A stretch of 64,000 bases of DNA. Source: Luscinia megarhynchos (lineage: Eukaryota; Chordata; Aves; Passeriformes; Turdidae). Position 1 is the stretch's first letter. The number at the start of each line of letters is the position of its first letter. The translations under genes and the position numbers were made by a program. The notes under the pieces were generated by a model. The model was not told the origin of the DNA. It saw only the letters and a list, made by a program, of their open reading frames with translations, and ran no database searches. Shown in pieces: positions 50,640 to 63,545 of this stretch. The stretch is taken from assembly GCA_034336665.1 (NCBI GenBank), contig CM067569.1, positions 20,777,820 to 20,841,819 of the forward strand, written 5' to 3'.

Positions 50640-50710
50640 CCCTGCCGAGGCTGTGGTTCAGCGCATTCTCCATTTTGCGTCCGCAGCCTGCGCTTCCTCT
50701 GCAGCCCCAC
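50640..50710. promoter_or_regulatory. Small CpG cluster in a G/C-rich stretch of intron 2
   Basis: Five CpGs between 50646 and 50692 inside a C-rich region (about 50560-50830). A 182-codon plus-strand frame (50385-50933) crosses it but shows no recognisable domain. Possibly a cryptic regulatory element; no promoter motif was identified. Confidence 0.2.
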
Positions 50711-53700
50711 ATCCCCCCAGTTTCAGCAGCTCAGCAGGGAGACATCCCCCTTCCCTCTGAGACAGCCCCAGCTGCATACAGGGCAGCCCCAATCCAGCTC
50801 TCCCATCCCTAGTTTCCCATCTGCAAGGGCACCATTTTTTTTTAAACTGCACTTTACAAGTAAATCACGTGCTCAGCTGCTAGTTTGGGTGCAGAGCCAA
50901 GAAACACTTCGGTGTATGGGGGAAGGGAGCTGATGTATTTTTTGTTTCAGCTTACCAGAAACTTCACTGAGACCAAGAGCAGATCAGATCCTCCACCCAC
51001 ACCCCTCCTTGAGTACAGCCCCTTCCCCCAGATACTCTCACAGTAGAGGTGCAGAGTAAATGCACAACAGGAGAATCTGGCAATTCACATACCTACAGCC
51101 AAGCATCAAGTCCAAAAAGAGGTGGGACACCAGCTTTGCATCCCAGTGGATCCCTGAAGGCATACATTCAAGGGACTCATCTCTCCTACAAAGGCTACGG
51201 CTCCCACACAGAGAAAGTGAGAAATTGTGGGTTTGGAGATGCTGAGGCAGGAGGCTGCAGTATCACTGCTAACTTACACAAACACACCACAATATTTTGG
51301 TTAGAAAGTTGAATGGGAATGTTTCAGATCCAAGAGGCTGGCTGTAGGATGTGTGCTTAAATAAAGAGCATCCCAACATGTTCTCACAGAGACATGGGGA
51401 GAGTACAAGTGATTTTTTAAAAAAATACAGTCTAAATTTTAAATATGCTTTCTGCAAGGAGATGGACAGGATAATATGCATGGCAGCATCTCTTAGCTCA
51501 CACAGAGCTGTACAATGATGTATTTCCTTAGGTGCCCTTCGGAGACCTCTCTTGAATTGTCCCTAGACCTATACAGCACAAGCAGAGATGCTCATAAATG
51601 AACAACCACTTGCACAACATCTTTTTTTTTGGAGAATCTCTAGGTGTCTAACAAACATTTACTATAAGGCCAGAAAACCCTTGAAGCACAAGGTTTCTTT
51701 CCCTACCTTTAAAGAGCTGAGAAGAAAAGTAGAGGTACTGAAACCAGAGAACACGTCAGATCTTTGGAATCTGAGCCTTTCACTACCCTGTTTTTCATCT
51801 CTCTGAAGAAAGAGAAACGAAGATAGAAACAATGCAGCTCAAATCTAATGGATTTTGAATATTCAAAGTAAAAATTGATAGGGGCAGCATTAGTACTGCT
51901 GTGATACCTCATCATGGCTCACTCTGGGAAGCATGAAATCCAACGGCATGCTAGGACATAAGGAATTGTTATTATGAGGTCTGGTGTTCAGAATTGGAAA
52001 AATTTTTTCTTTTTAAAAAAAGTCACATTTAGTCTCTTTGGGAACTGCCACCCAACAGATTGCATTGCACTTGACAAGAGCACAGCCTGAAAATAGCTTC
52101 CTTCACATGAAAGCTCCAGATTTGGACAGTCTAGTGCATACAACAGCTTTAAAGTGGTCACCCTGTTCTATTACCATACTTGCTTTCAGATTCTCAGGGA
52201 ATGAGGCACCTGACTTGCACATTTTTCCAAAAAAGCAACTGTTATGCTACAGTTCTGATTTATTCTCTGGCTAAGTTAATTTCTTGTTTTGATCAATGTT
52301 TAATGCTCCTGGCTAGATCAGTTTAGGTCTTGTTTGCCTGGAGGCATTTAATGCTGCTACATTACTATAACACTAATATAAAGTCATCTACAGCTCCCCC
52401 CCATCAAGTCTTCTGCTGTGATTTGGATCTAAATTATGTGGTACATTTTGGTATTGAATTGCACAGCACCATATCAAGCCAACAGACACTTACTGAATCT
52501 CAAGAGATGGTCAGATTTGCTGATTAACAGACAACACACCCAGAACATTTTCATTGATGAGGTCCATCCTGCCACAAAGAGTGAAGATGAGGGGTTGAAA
52601 CTGTAGCCCTCATCTCACACAGTTCTGTAAATTGCTGCCTATCTAAGGCAAAAAATGAGAGGGGAAAGGATGGTGTGTCAGATGAAGAAAAAAAATGCAG
52701 TCAAACAGTTATTAAAGCACTAACACTGATGGCTACAAGGAACTTTCTCTGCTGAGATTCAGTTTTAATGAGGTGGCGGTTAAGATGTCGAGCCAACATG
52801 TCTGAAGACTAAACCCTCCTTTGTCTACAGAACACATAAATGAGAAGAAAATGTGGCAGAAAAAACTTCTCCACACTACCGATCAGGCAGCCTCAGCTTT
52901 GACCTGTAAGGAACTCTTCTGCCCCGCAAATGTTATTTCAACAAAGAGGCTGAATTTGAAATTCAAAAAGGACAGCAGAGCATGGTCTCACCTATGGCCA
53001 GTGCCCAAGGAGCCTTTACAGTTCAATATGAGCTCCATGGAGCACAAAGGTGGGCTGCAGACTGCAGCACTGCCTGGCAGAAGCTTCTGAGCAGGCACCA
53101 TTCACAGGAGACAGCACAGTAAAAAATGTATCCTTATACTTACTTTTTTCTGCTATCTCTACCTGGACAGCTGGTCTAGCAAAATAAGACTTGGGACCTT
53201 GCTCATCTTATCACTAAAACTGCTATCTTCATTTCAAGAGGAATGCTAGCAAAGGTGATCCCTGCCCCCTCCTAAGCCTCGCTCCTTTTCTTCAGTTCTT
53301 CTGTCAAGCAGTGTATCCAAATAGCACAGTCCTTCAGCACAGCAGGCGGAGGACAACTACAGGAGTATGCTGTGAAGATACTGCTGCAGCCCCAGCACAG
53401 GAACACATAGCTCACAAGCTCACAGACAGCTGAGGAACACGGAAAAAAGTAGTATGGCCCATTAGTTAAAATAACTAACTAACTATTCCCCAGTGCTGTA
53501 GGACTGGTCTCTGCAGAAAAAGAGGTTCCTGGGTTCTGTGACCCAGCAGAGCAGTGGCAGAGCAAGCAGCACTTGTTCAGGACTTAGGGACAGCAAGTCT
53601 CCCAAGCTGCTTACATCTAACACAGCCAGGATCTAAAGTGACAGCAGCCAGCGGGCAGGAAGGCCTAGAAAGCGTGTCCTCCAGGCCCTGGGAAATGCAA

Positions 53701-54554
53701 GCATAAAATGTGCTTCTAAAAGAAAAACATTAACAGCACTTGTAGACAGGAAGAGAGACAGGAGACAAAGACAACTAAAGAAGTGACCAGAGGGAAGACA
53801 AAGCCACATGTACGGAGCTTGGGAAGGACAGAAAACACACCAAAAGGGGCAGCATAAGGAAAATGGGATCATGTGAGATGAGAGAGCCCAGCTCAGAGAT
53901 GAGACTTGTTGGCCTTGGTGAACAGAGCAAAGGGCAGCACGGGGACTGCCCAGGGCCGGCTGCTCTCCTTCATGAGCCATAACCCTCAGCAGCCTTACTG
54001 ACCATGTCACCCAGAGCTCAACAGAAGTAACTCCGGCAACTTCTGATTAGATTAGCAACTGTTATCATCACAAACTAACCAACTAACTTTTTAATTTTAC
54101 AGTTATTTAAACAATTTCCTGTTCTTCACACTGTACCCATATTCGCTCCTCTACCACACACTGAAACATGTTTCTCTGTTCTGCTGGAGCAAAGCCACAA
54201 GACCCTCCAGTTCTCACAGCCAAGGAGGTGCTCAGAGAGGGCAGCCAGCCTAACCACAACAGCCACCATCCAAAACAGTGACCGTGCTGTTGGTGGATCA
54301 GCTTAGGAAGTTTCTGCCTCCAGCCCATTTGCTTGTTCTCACCTCCTCAGCCAAGTTCGTTGTCAGATCAGCTGTTTGGGTGATAGCCCTATGAGCAGGC
54401 AAGAAGAAGAGTGCAGCAAAGGCAATTTTAAGTCTTCTCTGAAGTCAGTTAGCTTTGAAAGCAGTTGATAAAATTAACAACCCTAACAGAAACTGCCCAC
54501 TGCAAACAGCAACCAAATAAAGCTGCTAGCTCCCAAATGGCTGATGACCAAGCC

Positions 54555-54620
54555 ACAGCTGCGCCGGGGGGAGGAGAGGGGGAAAACGCGCATGAATCCT
54601 CGAGTGAGTCACTCACTCCC
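54555..54620. promoter_or_regulatory. Candidate regulatory element: CpG cluster, G-rich box and AP-1 palindrome
   Basis: Five CpGs between 54562 and 54602 flank a G-rich box (GGGGGGAGGAGAGGGGG, MAZ/KLF-like). A 17-base inverted repeat, GAGTGAGTCACTCACTC (54602-54618), follows at once and contains a consensus AP-1 site TGAGTCA (54605-54611). The combination suggests an enhancer or minor promoter in intron 2; this is inference from motifs only. Confidence 0.35.
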
Positions 54621-57587
54621 TGCATCCCTGCTGGCCTAGATAAATGCTGCTGCCAGTCCATGATGGGTGCTGCAAACCAGCTCTTAAGCCCACAGCATCC
54701 CCGCTGCTCATCTCCTGGTGGGCACAAAGCCTGCACTGAACAACACCATCTTTGTGTGACAAAGCAAGAGAGGTAGTCACAATCACCATTAGGGCTCAGA
54801 GGTTCCCATTTGGCTATGGTCAACTTTTTATGTCTCTTCCTGCACTTGCTCCTGCTTTCAGGAATTGTCCCTCAGGGGCTGAGATATCAGGCAGGTGAGG
54901 ATGCATTATAAAGCTCGCCCATTTAGACAAGGAAAACACTGAAAAAAAGTGTGAAAGCAGATAATAAAAATAGTAATAAAGACATGTATAGGAAGCTGCA
55001 CTGAGTCACTGCACTGGCATTAGTTTGTTTACAGTGCAGGCTGCTCACCTGTACCATGTGAGCAACAAGAACTGCCTTACCTTGATGCAGAAGTTTAGGA
55101 TAATTACCCAAAGCACAAATCGCATCAGAATTAAGAGCAAATCATATCAAGTCTACACCACATGTAACATCTCCACTACAGACTCACCAAAGACAAGGAA
55201 CTGGTTTAAAACAGACACTCCATAAGGCAAAGCCTCAAACACTGTAATGCAGAGGCATCACAGCTGCCAATCCTGCAGTCAAGTCATCCATTGCTTTAAG
55301 AATTAAGAAGTTTAACTAAGTCCTGTGCCCAATGCAACCCCTGTGGAAGAGCTATTAAAGTTTTAACTGTCCTCACCTGCTGAGAATGCGACATTTCTTT
55401 ACCCTGGTTTCCCAGGTGTACAGAGACACCAAAAGGAACAGGGCAAGAAAAGGAAAAGAACCTTGAAGGAACAGAGTCTCAATTAGCTGCATCTACAACA
55501 CTGGTGTACATACTGGATGCTAAGGATTTCACAAACAGGAGCTGGCTAGCTGATACTTATACCAAGAAGAAAAGGTCAGGCCACAAACTCCAAGTTTCAG
55601 ATTAGTGATGCGACATTTTGCTGTTTTTTAAATTCTACTTTCTACGTCACACAGTTCTGAAAACTTCCCTCATTATTCTTAGTTGTGAAATTACAAAACA
55701 AATGGAACTCTAGGCAAAACACAGTTGTGCTCACAGTTAAAACTAACCAAGATTGCACTGGTGTCTCTTCCAAGTCATTATTGTAAGTATTCCAGAAAAT
55801 CCAAAGAAATAAAAGAACAGCTTATCCTTCACCTAATCCATCTTTGCCTCTGGCCTGAAGATATATCTTACAGTGATTTTTCCAGTCCCACAAAAAAAAA
55901 CACCCAATCATTTTAGGTGCACCTGTAAAACTTCCTAGCCTGTAACTTTTAACACACGATGGGAGGATTACAGTGTTGCCACATATAGTTAAAAGCAAGG
56001 AATATATGAAGAAGAGAGAGCAGCACAAAGCAGCAAGTAAGGTGCTGCACAGGGCACCTGCCTCAACCCAGAGCTTGCTAACAACAAATCCTACCAAGTA
56101 CATGTACATGCAATAGCTTCATAAAGGGTCAGTGATATAACTAAATAAAAAAGGTCAACAGATTAAACTGCTTGTGCAGTCTTTATACAGCTCCCTATGC
56201 AGATGGAATTGCTTGAAAGATTTGATTCATTTTTCATTGCTGGTTTCTCTGATGAAACTGCAGCCAAAACAAGCATATCTGAGCTCCTTTACTGCATTAC
56301 TAAAAAGTGAAGAGGAAAGAGATTACCATTTCTACCTTCAGACCAACACAGTGCACACTGAGAAACAGCAAGAGAACGAATGAAACAGGAGTGGTGAAGA
56401 CATGAAGTGCTGCCTATCATACCCGAAGACAGGCAAAGCAAACTGACTTACACTAGTCACAAGCACTCTGTCCAGTCTCCAGCTGGGTACTCCAGCACAC
56501 TGATTCTCCTGAAGCACCCAATGCTGCTGCTTGTTCAAAGGAAACATCTCACTAGCAACGCTGATGTGCCAAAAAACAGGCTAGCCCAAGAAAATTATGT
56601 ATTCATGAGGCTTCTAAAGTCTCCTGAAAAAGATATCCCACCTTAAAAAGTTTGTCTTCCACTCAGTTCTAGCAAAGGTATCCTAAAACAGCAAACCTCT
56701 GCTTCAGAAGAAAACGATCCAGGCACTAAATGAACTATGGAGTGGCAGAGGAAAGTATCTTCCCTTTATACTGAGATCATGCAAAAATACAGCAATGGAC
56801 AAATCCATCAATGGACTTGGAGACCCGGGAAGACTTGTTTATTTCCTTCTACTGGTCAGCTTGGTCCATCCAATACCACTCCAAAGTAATCTCTGCTTAA
56901 CTTCCCTAAGCACTTGGATCCTGAGCACAGAACATACATCATGTGCCCTACTGCTTATACATCTGTGATAGAGGCAGATTTGTATCAACTGGCTCAGGTC
57001 CTGCTTGTGCAATCAATCACACTTTGTCATATTTAAGAGTGCCATTTCTTCAGCCTAACTCTGAAGCCTAGGGTAAGAGACTGCTCACTGAGCTGTCAAG
57101 GAGACTAAGAACTCAGAGACAAAAGGTCTGTGAGAGGAGAAAGTCACTAGGATTGTTGAACCTGCGTGGGATAGACCAGGGGTCTATCTTCTTTGGAGAA
57201 AGAAATACTTTTAGGAGAAACATTTTGCTGCTAGTAGCAATCACGCTACCTTTTATATGGCAAATTTGTTTCCATTTTGTGACCAGAGTTTGAATTAAAG
57301 TGTGATTTCAGCACAGATTTCTTGCTTTTGAAGTCCAAGTTTCCCCTCTTATATTCCTTCTATCTCATCTTAATTGTGGACTGTTTCCTTACTTCACACT
57401 TTTAACCAACAGAGTTGTGCTTGTAAATAAAACTATCTTTTGTTTTTAAATATAAACAACAAACTCAAAAGGCCTACAGAAGAAAATGCACACTTTGTCT
57501 CTTTAGAGTAAAGTCAGGAAGTAACTTCATGTAAATCTTAATTTAGAAGGTACCCAAAAGACAGCTGAGGGCCACTGCTGGTGACCT

Positions 57588-57932
57588 CTGAAGGCCAGGC
57601 AGGACCATAATGCTTGGCTATCTCCACTTGTGTGTACAGACTGGGCAATGAATGCTGGAGAGCAGCCCTGCAGAAAGAGACTGAGGGTCCCGGTCCTTGG
57701 CAAGTTGAACATGAGCCAGCAGTGCCCTGGCAGCCAAGAGAGCCACTGGTGTCCTGGGGGGCATCAGGCACAACACCAGCCTGACAGAGTTCGAGGAATG
57801 TTTGGATAATGCTCTCAGGCACCTGGTGAGACTCCTGGAGATGGTCCTGTTCAGTGCCAGGAGCTGGACTTCCATGATCCTTGTGGGTCCATTCCAGCTC
57901 AGGATATTTGGTGATTCTATGATTCACTTCTA
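57588..57932 (+). mobile_element. CR1 LINE fragment with intact 3' end
   Basis: A younger CR1 copy, antisense to CAMK2G. It shows the classic bird CR1 segments: CTGGGCAATGAATGCTGGAG, AGCAGCCCTGCAGAAAG, AAGTTGAACATGAGCCAGCA, CCAAGAGAGCCA, then TTTGGATAATGCTCTCAGGC, ATGATCCTTGTGGGTCCATT and the terminal GATTCTATGATTC repeat. The middle section, between GGGGGGCATCAGGCAC and the TTTGGATAA block, is much shorter than in full elements, so there is an internal deletion of several hundred bases. The 218-codon minus-strand frame at 57538-58194 is a by-product of this element and its flanks. Confidence 0.93.
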
Positions 57933-60407
57933 CAAGCACCCCAGAGACCTGTGAGTACAAGCATAGGCAAGAGCAAACAACTACACTGCCACAGGAGGAG
58001 CAGCTAAGGTCAGTTATAAGCTGGATATAAAGAGGGGGTGGGGAAAGGCTGCAGTGAAACCTTGGTGTCATACCAGGACAGGCAGAGAGAGAAACCAAAG
58101 AGAACAAGCCATGATTTGGCAGAGGAAAGGGCAGGATGGGAGCTGCAGAGTAAAACAGAGAGAAAAGAAAATGAGGCACGATCCTACCTGACAAAGGACA
58201 AAAAAAAAAAAAATCTGCAAAATTCTCCTTTGTAACATTGCAGTGACATGTGAACTACTGCTCTAATAACACATAACTGCCAGAGGAATGTTACACGGGC
58301 TGGTTTGCACAGAGCAGGAAGAAAGAAGGTGTACTTGACAGCCTCCTCAAAAGGCACATGGTCTTACCAAGTACTGCTCTTCTTTGCTCTCTCCAGAAGG
58401 CAGAGCTGGGACGACAGTATTTGACAGCATTAAGATATCTTTTCTTGTCCTTGCTGCCTTGAAAATAAAAATATATCTGAGGTGCAAAACAACCGGATCC
58501 AACTTAGAAGCAGATTTTCTAGATTTCTTTTCAGAAAAGGTCAATGTGACAAAGTCAGGTAGGCTTTTATGGAATCTGCTCACCAAATCCAAGACAGCAC
58601 TCAAGAACATTATTTTTCCAAGTCCCTTATGGACCTGTCTCCGATGATGAATAACCTTTGAGACCATGGAGACAATTCAGAGCAGGGTTCAGAGAACTTC
58701 TGTGTGCAATTTTTCTATTTGATATACCATTTCCACCTAAACTATGCTTTCTATTGAATTACAAGTCCTTCTTTTTAACAGTGCACCTACCACATGAGTC
58801 CAATCTCCATAGATGTCTTGGTGAATATTGTTTCAGGTTCTTTAGGGTAGCTTGTTAGCATACTGTGTGTATCTGTGAGGGCCAGACAGCATGGCACTAG
58901 CACAGTGAGCTTTCTCCAAGAGCTTTTAGCAAGCCCTCAGGCTTCCTAACCTGCAGGCTGGCAGCTGCCTGTTAGTAGAATGCCAGGAAAAAAATAGGAT
59001 GCCCCTTCACAAGGATTAGGTGTGCAATCAGGAGCAAGTGTCTGAGCACAGTCCAGATGTACAGGACTAACTGCATGCTGTCACACGTCTAACCAAAAAA
59101 ATTAAAGCAAGGGTTTGCTGCATTGTAGACATGACAGAGGTTCCAATATGAGAAACAAAAATCAACATATGAAACAGAAAATCACTTCAGGAGTGCACCA
59201 TGACCCTCATAAAAAAAAGAATACACAAATCACCATCTAGAATTAAGTTTCACATGAGAAAAAGGGGCAATAAGCTGCCTTTTGTAAAAGACCTGCATCA
59301 CCTGCTACACCACTGATAAGAGTAAAATAAAACAAGAGGAAGAGAGCTCTGAGAAACTGCATTTTTATTAGTGAGACAGGGGGAGGGAAAGGGAGAAAAA
59401 AGCCTTCATTAGTCACTGATAGGATAAGTTGTATTTACAAAGAGTGCATTAGTCATCCACTGGTTTTTTTTCCAGAGGAAGCTGAGGAGGGCTCTATCTT
59501 CCTGGCTTCCATGGGAGACAAGGCCTCCATGCCCCAAAGTGCAGCTGCTGCACATTTCCTTCCAGAAAGCCCTCATAATGCACAAGTCTCCATATCCCTC
59601 CATCTAGGTACAGCCTTCTGCTCTCTGGCAGACACCATCCAGGAAGATGCAGCTGGAAAATGGATCCTTCCAATTGGCATTGGCCCACACTGTCTCAAGG
59701 CTCGCTCTATTAAACACATCAAAACAGCTCTGGTGGGAGGAAGACGCAGGAAAATCCTGAGGCTGCAGCTTCTCTAGTAGCTGTCACTGCTCTCATGAAA
59801 GCTCATCCACAAAGAAAGAGTGCAAGGCAAGCAATTCAGAGGTTTTGAAAAGACAGCCACTCCTTTTTTCCTCCCTAAAGTTGCAGCATGCAGCAGAAAA
59901 CCCAAAATATAGAGACTTTTCCCCTAGTCAGGGCAGCGTGAAGTGTTGGGACTACACTGTACTTCTGCATGGCTTCTGTACCCACTCCAGCTTTCTGAGC
60001 ACACCTCATCCCCAGCAGACAGACAGGAATCATCTCTTACTGCACACCTCCTTGTTCTGTGTTGGCTACAGCCAACAGGGAAGGTGCAGCAAGGACCTGC
60101 CCCACAGTATGAAGGGAACACCAAGGAAATGTTGCTGCTGTGCTTCCACCAGCACCTACAGAGAGGTTTGCATTCCAGAGGGCTGGAGGGTCAGGCAGGC
60201 TGAGGAATGGAAGAGTAGTCACAGAGTAAGCATGCTGTTCTTCAAATGCTGAGCTGTTATCAACTGTTCAAGAGTTTCTGAGCTGTGGGGAATCTGCCTC
60301 CAGTTCATGTGAGCAATTCTAGGAAGTTCTCAAATTCCTGAGAAGAGGACTGCCAGCTCTGTGCATGTTTTACTGCTACTATACTAAAAACCTGTTCATT
60401 CCTGTTA

Positions 60408-60428
60408 AAAACAAAACAAAACAAAACC
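60408..60428. repeat. (AAAAC)n simple repeat
   Basis: About four tandem AAAAC units. A short simple repeat in intron 2 with no recognised retroelement attached. Confidence 0.8.
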
Positions 60429-62960
60429 CCACAAAAATCAAACCTGCAACCACACTCTAGACTGCCCTGCTAACAGTGATTTTGCTGTCTCCTTCCCCTG
60501 CCCAGCCACTCATTCATCTTCACACAAAATAGCAAAGGGATTACGCAGATGTTGCTTTGCTATCCTGACCTTCTTAACCTATGCCCACATGCCATCAGTG
60601 ATGTTGTGCTGTCCCTTCCACCATACGTCAGAGGCTAATTCCCTTCTGGCTGTACCCTCATTCAGAAGCTGGATGATAATTCTCATCTCCTGCTACAGAG
60701 CTTCACAGGAACAGAGACAGGAACTCCCTGCATCTGTACAACTGAGTGAGGCTCAGAGCACAGCACTAGTTGTAAAGGACAACAAAGAAGGACAACACAG
60801 GCAGTGTATCCAGAGTTGTATCCAACTGAGGGGCAGCAGGAACACTGAAAAACTGAATGCTCAGAGAGGCAGTCCACGGCATGGCCAGAGCAGAGCATCT
60901 GGGGATGTGTGCCTGGGGAAGAGTAAGTGGGGGAGGGAACTGCACCATGAGGGACAGGATTTCACTCCAGTGCCCAGCAGAAGCAGCCATTCAAATGGAG
61001 CTGAGGCTACTGTAAAGAGTAACAAAAGGTGGCTGAGCCATCAGTTTGCATGCAACCTGTTTCCTTCTTCTGGGTGAGTCTCTGTCTAATCCAGAAACAG
61101 AGACTGTACAAGTTCTGAAGAATAGGTCAGCAAGGATTTTCACAGTGATTACTTGAACACACAGGCACGGGAAAGTTCATCCCATGCAGCAATGATAAAT
61201 GACCTTCACTGTCCACTTCCTGCTTCACAGAGGCTAAATCGCTAATAGCAGCTTTGAATAAACCCATGAAACCATATCTAGAGTGGGGAAACACCCTTGA
61301 TTCAGAACAGGATCTTGATAGATCTACAGCTGGAAAGATTCCAAGTGAACAGGAGGAAAGATTCTGAAAATTGCTTGGCAAACTGGAGGAAGCATATAGC
61401 AGACACAGGACCAGGTGGCAGGGACAAGAGGGTAACTTCTGCATGGCCATTACTGCAGTATCACAGTCAATACTGCTGGTGAACTTTGTGTCAAGAGCCA
61501 AGCACCAGAAAAATGAAATTCTCAGAACCTGTCACCAGATCTGACAGATCACCCAGACACGCAGGGAAGCAGCAGGTATCTCTTATTTTGATTTCAAGAA
61601 TCAGGTTATCTTGGTCTCAGCCTTGCCATCCCCACAGTTCTCCCCTATTTTCTGCAGTGCTCGAGGCATCTACCCTGGTGAGTTGCAGGGCTAACACATC
61701 CACGGGCAGAGTTGAGTCACCTTTCCAAGAACACAGTTTTCTCTGGAGCTTTGTGGGGAGGGAAAAAAACCCAAACAAACAACAAAAACTAAGGCCTCTT
61801 TGAAGCAAAATCCCTGAGACAAACCACAACCCAACAATCCCACTGCTGAAACTTAGGCATCAACATAGCTAACAGTTCCCACGGCTGCATTTTCATTCCT
61901 TTGGTAGGACACGTGTGTGGAAGAGCAAAGAAAGGTACACTACAGCACACACATTTGGGGTCACATTCCTAGTTTTTAGATCCCTTTTTTACATTCAGAA
62001 GCCATGAGATTCATGGTAATTCTTCATGCACACTACAGACATAGTACTAACTTTCATGACCTCCAGGACATTAAAAACACCAGCACTCTTAAAACACCAC
62101 AGCTAGCACAGACACAGGCTATCAAAATCCTTTGGCTTCCTAGAGCCCTGTCTTTGCTACTCTGCCATGAATGGACAGACAGATGGCTCTCGAAGCGTCT
62201 TCCATCCATCTGTCTCTTCACCTCAACTAAGGGGACAGAAATCAGCTATCCCTTGGATCTGAGGGTGATGAATCCAGCATTGTGAACAAGCTGTTGCCTA
62301 TAAGGACTCCAGTGATCACACAGATTTTACTTCATAGGGTTAGAGAGAGGAAAAGTTCCAGGAGGCTGGGCTTCAGTGAATGAGATCCTATGCAAGGGGA
62401 TATCATAAGCAGCTGTCCTCTGAGAAGCCAAGACCTTCACTTTAAAAGTACAGCAGCAGAGACAATGAGAAAGTGTAAAACTGAAGTGAAAAGCAAACTG
62501 CATAACAATTTCCTCTGGAACAGGCACTCGTGAGCAGGAGACAGACACCCAGCTTCTGATATTGTTCCTGCTGGGCACCTTCTGTCCTTGTAAAAGAGCT
62601 CAAATCTTTATGGAGATGTCTACTCCACAATCAAAGGTTTAATTGCAGCATGAACAGACATAACCACGTTAGCACTATGCCTCACTAGCAGGAGCAGTAA
62701 TAGTGGGATTCATAGACTTGAACACAAATTGTACAGGCCTGCTGGGAACTTACATACGTGCCTAAGCTGCTACCCTCCCCTGAAACCCACATCTCTGGGA
62801 CTTCAATGCTATTATCTCTACACCACTGAGAATAAAGTTAGTGAACTATGTTCTTCATGCTGCAATCACACCTTCTGCTATACTACCAACAGAGACTCAG
62901 CTCTCCCTTCATCAGCTTCAGATGCTTAGCACTTGTGTTTAGACTAGGAGTAGCACAGTA

Positions 62961-63003
62961 AAAGGAATGGAGAGAGGGAGAAACAGAGAGAGAAAGAGAG
63001 AAT
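62961..63003. repeat. GA-rich polypurine tract
   Basis: A run of GA, GAGAG and GGGAG almost free of pyrimidines on the plus strand. Low-complexity sequence in intron 2. Confidence 0.75.
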
Positions 63004-63522
63004 ACAGACACGGTGAGATATTACTAATTACGCTTTGCTTGTCCAGTCCTGTGCATTTTCACTCTCAAACACTGAACGCATCCACAAACAAAATTTTACA
63101 ATAAGAATAATTATATAAATAAATAATAGTAATAAGAGAAAAACACATCAAAAGGGAGAGACATGTGAAGACCAGCTCCAGGAACTCACAGCACATGTGG
63201 GTGAAGTGAATACACTTCCTTTCTCACAACTCCACTGTCCACAGTCAATTTCATTTTCAGTGCAATGAGCAGCCTCCAGAGAAGCTGCAGGTGAGTTCAG
63301 TCACACACAGGACTGATCCCCCACCTCAGCATGCTGGCAGCACTGCTTCCTCATTCAAAACTGTGACCACTCCCTTCACTTGCTTTTTTACATCACATCA
63401 CCCAGCAGGATGGGGCAGTACTGGTAGTTACTGTGCTCAATTTATGGCTCAACTCTATACTTGAGTGTGCTATTCCTAAGTTGAGTTAAAGTTCTCCCAG
63501 GTCTGACAGTCAGAACAGATTG

Positions 63523-63545
63523 CAAACAAACAAACAAACAAAAAG
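63523..63545. repeat. (CAAA)n microsatellite
   Basis: About five tandem CAAA units followed by A-rich sequence. An ordinary simple repeat. Confidence 0.85.

Noticed and set aside
50385..50933. 182-codon plus-strand open frame
   Set aside because: Its Pro/Ser/Cys-rich composition follows the C-rich base composition; no domain, and it lies antisense inside the intron.
57170..57188. Inverted repeat GATAGACC-AGG-GGTCTATC
   Set aside because: An 8-base arm hairpin is expected several times by chance in a window of this size.
57538..58194. 218-codon minus-strand open frame
   Set aside because: It overlaps the antisense of a CR1 3' end and its flanks; no recognisable domain.
58347..58667. Minus-strand 106-codon frame considered as exon 2 or 1 of CAMK2G
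   Set aside because: Its translation bears no resemblance to the glycine loop or the ATP-lysine segment.
60589..61077. 162-codon plus-strand open frame
   Set aside because: No recognisable family, and alternative frames are similarly open; treated as chance.
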